Assembly: GCA_029817715.1 (NCBI GenBank)
Contig: JARUPY010000252.1
Span: 434,001 to 498,000 of the forward strand
Source of the DNA: Melastoma dodecandrum
Taxonomy: Eukaryota; Streptophyta; Magnoliopsida; Myrtales; Melastomataceae
DNA: 64,000 nt
Direction: 5' to 3'
The position numbers were made by a program, and so were the translations under genes. The number at the start of each line of letters is the position of its first letter. Position 1 is the first letter of the stretch. Below are positions 52,344 to 64,000 of this stretch, piece by piece. Under the pieces are notes generated by a model that saw nothing but the letters and a program-made list of their open reading frames with translations, did not search any database and had not been told where the DNA came from.

Positions 52344-55300
52344 TTATGAGTGAGGATTACAAATTCCTAACTCATTCCGTAGATAGTTAAACCTCTCCTT
52401 ATCAAGTGGTTTAGTAAAAATATCAGCAAGCTGTTGCTCAGTATTAATGTACTGAATATCAACATTGCCATTTTGCACATTGTCACGAAGAAAATGATGT
52501 CTCAACTCAATATGCTTAGATCTTGAGTGATAGACAGGATTTCGTGATAAATTAATTGCACTTGTGTTATCACACATTATTGGTATACTATCAAAGTGAA
52601 GATCGTAATCTTCAAGTTGTTGCCGCATCCAGAGCAACTGGGCACAGCAACTAGCTGCTGCGACATATTCTGCCTCTGCTGTAGATAAAGCAACCGATGT
52701 CTGCTTTTTAGAGAACCAGGAAATCAACATATTTCCTAGTAATTGACAAGTACCAGATGTACTTTTTCTATCAATGCGACATCCAGCATAGTCGGCATCT
52801 GAATATCCAATGGGATCCAGCAATGATCCTCTGGGATACCACAGGCCTAAGCTAACAGTTCCTGCGAGGTATCGAAAGATCCTCTTAACTGCAGCAAGAT
52901 GTGACTCTTTTGGAGCAGATTGATATCTAGCGCATAAGCATACGCTGAACATGATATCAGGTCTCGAAGCAGTAAGATAGAGTAATGATCCTATCATGCT
53001 CCTATATAATTTGGAATCAACTTCCTTTCCATCCTCATCTTTCTCAATTTTGGTATTACTACCAATCGGAGTTGACAGAGGTTTAGCATTCTCAAGATTA
53101 AATTTCTTGAGCAACTGTTTGCTGTATTTTTCTTGATGGATAAAGATTCCATCTTTGGTTTGTTTGATTTGAAGTCCAAGAAAGAAGGTTAGTTCTCCCA
53201 TGAGATTCATTTCAAATTCTCCTTTCATTAGATCAGAGAATTCGGTACATAATTTTTCATTAGTTGAACCAAATATAATGTCATCTACATATATTTGAGC
53301 AACTAAAAGATCAGCATCATGTTTCTTAAGAAACAAGGTTGTATCTATTTTTCCACGCTTGTATCCTTTCTCGATGAGAAAAGAACTAAGCTTTTCGTAC
53401 CATGCTCTTGGTGCTTGCTTAAGCCCATACAAGGCTTTAGAAAGCTTATAAACATGATTACGATACTTAGGGTCGGTGAATCCAGGAGGTTGTTCAACAT
53501 ACACTTCCTCTTTTAGATCACCATTAAGGAATGCACTTTTCACATCCATTTGAAATAACTTAAAGTCATTATAGCAAGCATATGCTAAGAGTAGGCGTAT
53601 TGCCTCAAGACGTGCTACAGGAGCAAACGTCTCATCATAATCTATACCCTCTTCTTGAGAGTAACCTTTTGCTACAAGTCTAGCTTTGTTTCTTACAACA
53701 TTTCCAGACTCATCAAGTTTGTTACGATAAACCCATTTTGTTCCAATAATGGAGCGATCATTGGGTCTAGGTACTAAACTCCAAACTTTGTTTCTCTCAA
53801 ATTGGTTCAATTCCTCTTGCATTGCAAGAATCCAATTGGGATCATCAAGCGCATCATCAATGCCTTGAGGTTCATCTTGAGAGATAAAAGCAGAGTGTTC
53901 ACAGTACAGGCTTGCTGTATGTCGGGTTCGCACTCCTGTGTGCAATGATCCTATTACTTGGTTAATAGGATGCCTTTTCTTATATAAAGAAGGAACACGA
54001 TCCTCTATTTGTATATCCTGGAAGCCACCAGAAGCATTTTCAGTAAGTGCAGTAGGCACTTGCTGTACATCTGCTACAGTGTTTCCGTTCGGATTATGTT
54101 CAGCAATCGTTTGCTGTGATGTTTCATTTGATACTGTTGTTGAGGATTGTGCTGCTGCATCCACAGCAACTTCCTCCTGTGTCGGAGAATCATCAACCTT
54201 AACATTGATAGACTCTTCAACAGTTAGAGTTCTTTTATTAAAAACTCTATATGCTTTGCTCGTTAGGGAATATCCTAAGAATATGCCCTCATCAGATCGA
54301 GCATCAAACTTTCCGACACCATCTTTGATGGGTCTCAAGATATAGCACTTGCTTCCAAATGGATGAAAGTATGAGATATTAGGCTTTCTGCCTTTATATA
54401 ACTCATAAGGAGTTTTACCTAATGAGTGTCTCAAATGAATACGATTTGAGATGTAGCATGCTGTGCTTACAGCTTCAGCCCAAAGATTTTTAGCAACCTC
54501 ACTTTCCAGCAACATGGTTCTCGCCATGTCTTGTAAGGTTCGATTCTTTCGCTCTACAACTCCATTTTGCTGTGGAGTGTATGGAGCAGAGAAATTATGA
54601 TTAATACCATATTCTTCACAAAATGAAGCAAAGTCATGGTTTTCAAATTCGGTACCATGATCCGTTCTTATACTTCGTAGAGAAACACCTTTCTCATTTT
54701 GAAGTTGTTTGACTAACGTTTCAAAGGTTGCAAACGCATCACTCTTGTGGGCTAAAAATTTAACCCAAGTGAATCTGGAGAAGTCATCTACCACAACTAA
54801 TCCATAACGTTTTCCTCCAAGACTTTGAGTTCTTGTTGGACCAAATAAGTCCATATGAAGTAATTCAAGCGGAGTCTTGCTTGAAATCATATTCTTGCTT
54901 TTAAAAGATACCTTTGTTTGTTTGCCAATAGCACAAGCATTACATATCTTGTTATTGTCAAACTTGATTTTAGGTAATCCCTTAATAGCATCTTTTCTGG
55001 CTAGTTTGGACAACAAGTCATAGTTTGCGTGTCCCAACCTTCGGTGCCAAAGAGTTGCTTCATCCTTAATGGACATGAGACAATTTTCTCCAGCGGAGAT
55101 GTTCTTAAAAGACAGGATATAGATGTTTTTCTTGCGTTCACCAATGAAACACGTAACATCATCCCGTGAAACAGTACATGTTTTCTCATCGAAGGCAACA
55201 TGATAGCCCTTATCACACAATTGACTGATACTAATCAAATTGTGCTGGAGTCCCTTGACATAAAGAACTCATTCAATGGTGAGGGAGTCAGAACAGCAAA

Positions 55301-55484
55301 TGGTTCCTGTTCCTTTAACCATCCCTTTTCCATTATCACCAAAAGTGACAGCACCACCATCCTGGAAAACCAGTGTGGAGAATAAGGAGACATCTCCTGA
55401 CATGTGCCTCGAACAGCCACTATCTAAGTACCATACATGGTCCTTAGCGATGGACTTGAAGCATCCCTGAAATAGAGAAAGAAC
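52344..55484 (-). pseudogene. copia pol region (protease, integrase, RT, RNase H)
   Basis: The protease active site WYLDSGCSRHM lies near 55433-55401. A TGA at 55269-55271 interrupts the frame, and the open part runs from 55238 to the stop at 52344 (964 codons). It holds the GAG-pre-integrase zinc region ([23 protein letters not shown]), the integrase core ([38 protein letters not shown]), reverse transcriptase ([43 protein letters not shown]) and RNase H ([35 protein letters not shown]). Gag, protease and pol share one frame, broken only by TAA 55485-55487 and this TGA. Whether the element is dead or uses readthrough is open, but the TGA argues for a defective copy. Confidence 0.85.
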
Positions 55485-57008
55485 TTAAGTGAGTCGTTCT
55501 TTCCATTTGACAATAGAACCATCAACTTTAGAAGAAATGCCACGCATATCATTTCGTCGCACATGGCAATTTTTAATGAAATGATCTGGCCTTCTACAGT
55601 AGTAGCAAAGTCTAGGTAGCCTTTGAATAATATAATGAGACTCGCCATTCCTAACATGAGGAGGAACATATTTCCCATGATGTGAATGTTTCTCATTTCC
55701 AGGAGCATGCATCTCATGCATACATAAATCAGTTTTGTTGTTCACAGCATCAAGTTGCTGCTGCAATTCCTCAATCTTTGATTTGGATTCAGAAAGCTTC
55801 TTTACCACTTTCTTAGCCTTTGCTGATAACTCTTCCTTAAGAGAAGCGTTCTCAGCACTCAAGAATTTATTTTCCTTCTTAAGGGCTTTATTGTTTGCGG
55901 ATAAAGACTCAATTTTATCATAGAGTTCCGAGAAAAGATTCTCAATATCTTCAGCAGATAGATCAGAAGGTGAGAAAGCTTTTACCTTCTCAGTTTCAGC
56001 ATCAGTTTGCGCCATATAGCAGATGTGTGCTGTTTCGTCATCCTGATCTGATTCCTCATCACTATCACTCCAAGATGCCATCATGGCATTTTTCTTGTAT
56101 TTTGAAGATTTGCCCTTCTCATTCAAAAGTGGGCAATCTGGTCGCATATGACCAGGTTTGTTGCACTCATAGCATACACCACCTTTACTTTGGTGTGGTT
56201 TAGTATTCTTCTTTTTAATATCTCGCTTTCCCTTAAAGCGATTTTTGCGAAGATACCTTTTGAATTTCCTTGCCATCAAGGAGACTTCATCCTCAGAATC
56301 AGATGAAGATTCATCCTCAGATTCATCGGACATTTCTACATTTCCCTTAAATGCAACAGCATTGGATTTCTTTTCTTCAGCAAACTTGTTCTCATTCTCA
56401 TAAGCGACAAGAGAACCAAGTAGCTGTTGAAGACTTAAGCTCGTTAAGTCCTTTGCTTCTTCGATTGCCGTTTTCTTGGCTTCCCAAGTTTTAGGCAAAG
56501 AGCGAAGTATCTTTCTGACCAACTCAGAATTAGAAATAGTTTTGCCAAGTGATTCCATGGCATTAGTGATTTCGGTGAGTCTATCAAACATTTGATTTAT
56601 TGACTCATCCTTTTTCATCTTGAATGCTTCGTATTGAGTTACTAATGCATTCACTTTGGATTCCTTGACTTGTTCTGTTCCATCATAGATCAAAGCAAGT
56701 CTATCCCACATTTCTTTCGCCGTCTTACAAGTAGAGACGCGATTGAATTCGTTTCCAGCAAGAGCGCACACTAAATAGTGCCTTGCTTTAGTATTGAGAG
56801 AAATAGTTCTCTTCCTTTCATTTTCATGCCGAATGTCGTTCGGATTAGGTGGAGGAACTATTAGATCTCCTTCCATAATAATATGCCAGCAATCGGCTTC
56901 TTTTGCTCCAATGAACAACTCCATTCTCATTTTCCAATATGAGAAGTGTTGTCCTGCAAAGAGCGGTGGACGTTCGGTCGAATGACCATCAGTCAAGAGC
57001 ATTGACAT
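55485..57008 (-). CDS. copia gag polyprotein
   Basis: 507 codons from ATG 57008 to TAA 55485-55487. Residues about 10-240 are the capsid-like UBN2/gag region (FAGQHFSYWKMRMELFIGAK, AKEMWDRLALIYDGTEQVKE). A zinc knuckle CYECNKPGHMRPDC follows, then an acidic linker, a coiled coil of about 70 residues (KIESLSANNKALKKENKFLS) and a second knuckle, CYYCRRPDHFIKNC. Two knuckles plus a coiled coil make a long gag of the Sirevirus kind. The stop is in the same frame as the protease motif downstream. Confidence 0.88.
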   Translation of the reverse strand: MSMLLTDGHSTERPPLFAGQHFSYWKMRMELFIGAKEADCWHIIMEGDLIVPPPNPNDIRHENERKRTISLNTKARHYLVCALAGNEFNRVSTCKTAKEMWDRLALIYDGTEQVKESKVNALVTQYEAFKMKKDESINQMFDRLTEITNAMESLGKTISNSELVRKILRSLPKTWEAKKTAIEEAKDLTSLSLQQLLGSLVAYENENKFAEEKKSNAVAFKGNVEMSDESEDESSSDSEDEVSLMARKFKRYLRKNRFKGKRDIKKKNTKPHQSKGGVCYECNKPGHMRPDCPLLNEKGKSSKYKKNAMMASWSDSDEESDQDDETAHICYMAQTDAETEKVKAFSPSDLSAEDIENLFSELYDKIESLSANNKALKKENKFLSAENASLKEELSAKAKKVVKKLSESKSKIEELQQQLDAVNNKTDLCMHEMHAPGNEKHSHHGKYVPPHVRNGESHYIIQRLPRLCYYCRRPDHFIKNCHVRRNDMRGISSKVDGSIVKWKERLT

Positions 57009-57128
57009 TCTGTTCAGTACTCAGCAGCACCTTACTGTGCTTAATGTAAGACTGTCAGCAACAAGCTGTTTTGGTTCAGCAACAGAGTTCTGTACTAGCA
57101 ATCACACAGAAAGCTTTCCAGCAAACCC

Positions 57129-57140
57129 GCTCTGATACCA
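57129..57140 (-). other. Primer binding site (initiator Met tRNA type)
   Basis: On the minus strand tggtatcagagc begins two bases inside the right LTR. It is the standard complement to the 3' end of plant initiator methionine tRNA used by copia elements. Confidence 0.9.
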
Positions 57141-57142
57141 AT

Positions 57143-59235
57143 TGTTGGATCGTTCAGGAGCACTAAGAGGGGGGTGAATTAGTGTTTATAACTTTTTCGC
57201 CCTTTCTCAGTGTCAGCGGAAGCGTACTGTATCACAGCAGAACGTTTCTCAGAATGAGAACTGCTTTGCTGTAACCGTTACGACTTAATCGTTGGATTCT
57301 CGTACTAGTGTTTACGCGATCGTAAGGGACATAGCAGTTTATAGTGGTTCGGCCTTAATCGACCTACGTCCACTTTCCACGGTAGAGGTGATTCCACTAT
57401 TTGAAAATAATGGGTGCAAAGAGCCCTTGCACTAGGCGTAAGTTTTTCTCACAAAGTGAGATTTAGAATCCCGTACAACAGATGATCACTCCTGGCAACG
57501 GTCAGCTCCTCACACAGTGGACGTCTGCTCGTGTCCAGCAGAATGATGCTCACGCTCAGCAGTTGATTGCTCAAAGGATTCGCACACAGCTCGTTGTCGC
57601 TTAATATAAACCTGACTATCAAAGCAGAGAGACAACGTTGTGTTAGTATATAAATCCTCACAGATAATTCCTTACAGTGAAGAATGGCTTCTCAGAGAGC
57701 AGCCCGTTTCTGCTTCACAGCGAAGGAATGCTTCGGCACTTGTTTGCTCAGAAGAGGATTTCCACAAAGATTTCGTCCCTTCTCCGGATGATCCTGTCTA
57801 TAAGCGCAAGAGAGACAACCACAAAGTTGATCAAATAGATCACCACAAAGATCACGAAGAGAACAACCACAAAGAGAATCACAAAGAGAACCACAAAGAC
57901 CACTTAGAAGGTATCCGTCCTACACTCAGTTCGGACGTGCACGGTTACCACAGTCGTGACTCACTGCACTGCACACCCAGTGCCTAGGGTGGAATTTTCC
58001 GATCCGTTGGCTTCCACGCAACCTGCTTTACTAACCCTCTGTATCAGGCGTTCAAGACTTCTGCACAGCACCCCTGTGCTCGGGAGGAACTCTTTCCACT
58101 CCGGCGGCGTTCCCAACTCCTGCTCTACCCTGCAGGCACGAGACTTCTGGCGCGCACCCGCAAGTGCGTGTCTAACTGCTCAAACTCCGTAGGCTCGAGA
58201 CTTCCCTGCGAAAAGACACGACAAGAACGGCTTCTTGCCGATGGGTCAGCAACCGGTTACTGCAATCAGCACAGGTATTCACTTAGCTTCCCTCAGACGA
58301 TTCGCCGGCTGCTCGTTGAACGCACCGAGGACACCTAGTCCCTCTCACGACGATCAAGGAATCTGAACTCAGCCCCTTGACACCCTCGCACACAGTTTGC
58401 GAGCAATAAGAACCAGGAGACACTTAGCACCTTCCGCTCTCCGTCGACCACTTAGACCACTCAGACCACTCAGCCACTCAGCCCACTTAGAAATCGTTCG
58501 AAAACGTTGTAAGATTATGTGAGGGTCGTCTGGTATAAGAAGGAACGAAACAAATAATCGGTTTCATAAAAACGAATAATTTGTTTCCTAAAATCAGAAT
58601 ACAGGAAGCTGTAATCGTGGATCAGCAACAGGATGCTCAACGGTCATAATGACCAAGAAGGGAAGGAAATCTTTGATGATATTCCTTGCACGTATAATCT
58701 TATCAGATTAAATGATTATCAGAATCAGATATTTAATCATTAAATATAATTAGACTGCAATAAGCAAATCTGGAATAATAATTATTCTTTCATCAGCGCA
58801 ATAACGCAGAATAGTTTTGCTGTAATGCAGCAAGGTCTTTCTTAAGTGTAACGACACATTGCTTAGGTTACAGCGTAACATTGCTGCAGGATATCCAAGA
58901 AATATTTTGTTTCCAAAATTAAACTTGGAAAGCTAATCTCGTAATATTTAGATGCCTAAATATTATAAATGAGATCAATGAGCCAGATTAAATGAACGTG
59001 GACACTCAGATAAATATTCTGAATTAGTCCGAAATAAATCATGGATATTAAAGAATATGTTTCCATAATTTTAATATTTATGCGCAATATCACAGTAACG
59101 CTTAACTGTAACGCAGCAATCTGTAACTGTTACTTGCTGTGGTCCAGCAACACAGTTCTCAAGCTCATCACTAAGAATAAGCGAAGTGTTTCAGCAATTA
59201 TCTTCTCAAGCTCATCATCAAAACTAAGACTAACA
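57143..59235 (-). repeat. Long terminal repeat (5' LTR in element orientation)
   Basis: About 2093 bases and nearly identical to 47968-50049. The promoter of the element should lie here, reading leftwards. Confidence 0.9.
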
Positions 59236-59476
59236 ATTATATATGTTTTCGAGCCAACCGAGCCGAGTTCGAGTCAACGTCAATATATGTATATTTTGAA
59301 ATCGAGCTCGAGCTTTCGAGCCGAGCTTTCGAGCCAAGCTTAGACTCGATCTACATTCGAGCCTTTCGAGCCGAGCTCGAGCTCTCCATAATTGGAATGA
59401 GCCGAGTTCGAGCTCCAATTATTTGAGCTCGATCGAGCTTGAGCCGAGCTCGAGCCTGGGAGTACTCGGTCTCGAC

Positions 59477-59496
59477 TCGACTCATTTTCACCCCTA
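59477..59496 (-). repeat. Right terminal inverted repeat of the hAT element
   Basis: Reverse complement of the left end; the tcattttcaccccta end abuts the proposed duplication agtcaagt. Confidence 0.8.
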
Positions 59497-59809
59497 AGTC
59501 AAGTGGCGGCTGCTTCACCGAAAGCACGCCAAAGGCAAACGACTATGTTGTCCACCTAACTCGGATTAACAGTAAAAACTAACCGAACCATTCGCGAGCA
59601 AACTGGTTCGATAAAAGTTTAGTTCGAATTTAATTTTGACGGATTTTAAGTTTTAAAACTTAATATTCGGTGTCATATATTTTATTAATAAAAATAAAAT
59701 CACCTAAACACTAATGTCGCGATCGTGAACGTCGGAGAAAGTGGTTCCGTGCCTTGCTTGCATTTTGTTTCCCATATTTCTTTTTTCTTTAGATCAAAGA
59801 AAGAGGTAG

Positions 59810-62415
<2,606 letters not shown>

Positions 62416-62621
62416 ACAACATATGTATGCCATGCCATGTGCTCGAACGCCTTGGTTACGAAATCAGTTATTCCCAGTTTCCTCATTTATTTTTCTTTTA
62501 AGGGTTTCCTTTTCCCAAAAACTTCTGCTGTCCACTTTTCATGCTAAAAGGTTATGGACGATGGCAAGAGTCTTCGTCTTCGTAACTACTGTTTGAATAA
62601 TAGACGTGCATTATATTTTTT

Positions 62622-62702
62622 TTTTCCACGAAGAAAAGGAAGCTTCGTTACTAAATTTCTCCTATCCGGCATTTTCCACGAAGAAAATGAAGCTTCGGTA
62701 CT
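62622..62702 (+). repeat. Short direct repeat in CRK 3' flank
   Basis: ttttccacgaagaaaa(g/t)gaagcttcg(t/g)tact occurs at 62622-62652 and again at 62672-62702, 50 bases apart. It may be the trace of a small duplication. Confidence 0.6.
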
Positions 62703-62831
62703 ATATAGTCTCAATCCCTGTAAACCTTTGGCCCAAACTTGTGCGAGATTATTCCCAATCATTGCTTCTTTATTTATTTATTAATTTTAATTTCTTGCAA
62801 GAGAGGACTTTTGACTTTGATGACAACCTAT

Positions 62832-64000
62832 TTGCTTCCTCGCCCAGAGGCGTTTCCTCCCCCACCTCCCCCAGAGGTGTTTCCTCCCCCACCTCCGCCG
62901 CCTCCCCCACCTCCGCCGCTGGCCAAATCAATGAATCGCTTATCCAAAACATGGATCATCATTGGTGCCTTAAGCGGTTTGGCGGGTATTGCAATCTGCG
63001 TATTTCTTCTATTAATAGTGAAAAGGAAGATACGCCCCAGAAACCGATCGAAAAGTGAGCTAGACTATTTGGCAAAGCCCTGTCGTTTTCTTTTTAACGA
63101 GTATTTTTGGCTGGCGATTACCCCCTTTCCACTTGTCCGTTTTAGCTGAAGTTACCAACGTTGATGTCGTCTCGGCAGAGTCTCTGCAATTTGTCTTGAC
63201 ATCATCAGGGCTGCAACCGAGAACTTTTCGGAAGCTAATAAGCTCGGACAAGGTGGTTTCGGTTCTGTTTTCAGGGTGAGTGGCAATGGATCTCGCAGTG
63301 GTATCTTCATTCTGGGCGTCATTAACGACGAGTCCTGTTGACCGATTTTTGGATAGGGTCAGCTTCCTAGCAGACAAGAGATAGCAGTGAAGCGGCTCTC
63401 TCAGAATTCCGGACAAGGGGAATCCGAATTCAAGAATGAGGCGAGGATACTTTCACGACTTCAACACCGGAACTTGGTCAGGCTCCTCGGCTACTGCTTA
63501 GAAGGGGTTGAAAGGCTTCTTGTCTACGAATTCGTCCCCAATGCTAGCCTCGACAAGTTCATATTTGGTATGCGTTTTCACATTTCACTACTAACTTACA
63601 TAATTCATACTAACGGATCTAACAGGATGTCGTTTGTCCCTCATCGGTAAATATGTAGATCCCCTAAAATGCACTCTCCTCGACTGGAATGCCCGATACA
63701 AGATAATAATAGGCATCACTCGAGGGCTTCTTTACCTACACGAAGACTCAAGGCTCCGAATCATCCATCGTGACCTTAAAGCCAGTAACATATTGTTGGA
63801 TATGGACATGAATCCTAAAATATCGGATTTCGGAATGGCAAGATTGTTCGAGCTGGATCAAACTCAGGCGGACACAAACAGGATCATGGGCACCTAGTAA
63901 GTATCATAACTGGTTCAAGGCCACGGCTTGATCAATAAGCCTGAAACACTCATGGTTTTTGGAATCGATTCCGATTTAGTCGAATTTTGGTTTGCAGCGG
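62832..64000 (+). pseudogene. Partial tandem copy of the CRK gene, cut by the window edge
   Basis: Sequence from about 62832 to the window end repeats 60680-61831 almost base for base, introns included. It starts inside the proline spacer, so the signal peptide and both DUF26 domains are missing; the upstream 400 bases are unrelated 3' flank. The proline spacer is longer than in the full copy. Exons corresponding to the parent are 62832-63054, 63146-63275, 63357-63567 and 63659-63896. One base (an A after 63193) is missing from exon 3 just after SLQF, which shifts the frame before the kinase glycine loop. With no ectodomain and a frameshift this is a non-functional fragment unless transcription starts within it. 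The rest of the kinase lies beyond the window. Confidence 0.85.

Larger units (their letters stand above)
47968..59235 (-). mobile_element. Ty1/copia LTR retrotransposon, Sirevirus-like, inserted in the hAT element
   Basis: Two direct LTRs of about 2.1 kb (47968-50049 and 57143-59235) flank an internal region with gag, protease, integrase, reverse transcriptase and RNase H on the minus strand, in copia order. The primer site is next to the right LTR and a purine tract next to the left one, agreeing with minus-strand transcription. LTRs start TGTT and end AACA on either reading. Flanks attac (47963-47967) and attat (59236-59240) agree at 4 of 5 bases. Large LTRs, a long gag with coiled coil, an extra ORF after pol and repeated purine tracts fit the Sirevirus group. 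By eye the LTRs differ at about a dozen positions plus three indels, so insertion was recent. Confidence 0.88.
46810..59496. mobile_element. hAT DNA transposon carrying a nested retrotransposon
   Basis: The ends are inverted copies of taggggtgaaaatgagtcga: 46810-46829 on the left and its reverse complement at 59477-59496. Both inner flanks carry many gagctcgag-type words (46840-46965 and 59255-59480), the usual subterminal repeats of this hAT group. Flanks ggtcaagt (46802-46809) and agtcaagt (59497-59504) agree at 7 of 8 bases, fitting the 8-base target duplication of hAT elements. Without the nested element the hAT is only about 1.4 kb, so it is a deleted, non-autonomous copy. It sits between the decayed and the intact CRK genes. 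Confidence 0.82.

Overview
This is nuclear DNA from a flowering plant, most likely a eudicot; I cannot name the species. Evidence: GT-AG multi-exon genes, plant-only families (VND-type NAC factor, FYVE-less FAB1 kinase, OHP2, CRK receptor kinases, class III peroxidase, sieve-element-occlusion protein), a Sirevirus-type copia retrotransposon, a hAT element, a tRNA-type SINE and a Mutator-like MITE. No tRNA, rRNA or CRISPR was seen.

Layout. 0.2-8.7 kb: VND7-type NAC gene (+), decayed CPK4/11/12-type calcium-dependent kinase (-), a MITE, small subtilisin-propeptide-like inhibitor (-), DUF688-like gene (+). 10-17 kb: one intact 12-exon FAB1-type PI3P 5-kinase (-). 19-24.2 kb: two decayed genes head to head, a PMT-family methyltransferase (-) and a sieve-element-occlusion gene (+). 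25.2-27.1 kb: GT92 glycosyltransferase (+). 27.6-28.2 kb: internally deleted carboxylesterase relic (-). 28.9-31.9 kb: PP2A B' subunit (-). 33.7-36.6 kb: kelch protein and OHP2 (+). 37.3-41.2 kb: DUF3511 gene (-), a SINE, a 78-residue conserved small protein (+), five-exon ATG8 (-). 44.2-45.4 kb: class III peroxidase (+). 45.7-64 kb: a CRK (DUF26 receptor kinase) cluster with a decayed copy, an intact copy and a partial tandem copy running off the window. Between the decayed and intact copies lies a 12.7 kb insertion: a deleted hAT element that has itself received an 11.3 kb Sirevirus-like retrotransposon.

Exon structures were rebuilt by reading splice sites and reading-frame phase. For FAB1, PP2A B', kelch, OHP2, ATG8, peroxidase, GT92, I9 inhibitor, VND7 and the intact CRK, all exons join in frame, so these genes look functional. 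In contrast, the CPK, PMT, SEO and CXE genes keep recognisable coding blocks (and, for CPK and PMT, exon-intron structure) but carry stops, frameshifts or deletions. Intact and recently dead unprocessed genes are thus interleaved, as expected of gene loss after a duplication. Several genes have relatives known to me from two parts of Arabidopsis chromosome 1, suggesting an old conserved block.

No wholly new system was found. The most noteworthy items are the nested hAT/Sirevirus insertion with its long extra ORF, the run of dying genes, the partial CRK duplication with a variable proline spacer, and three small non-autonomous elements defined by inverted repeats or target duplications.
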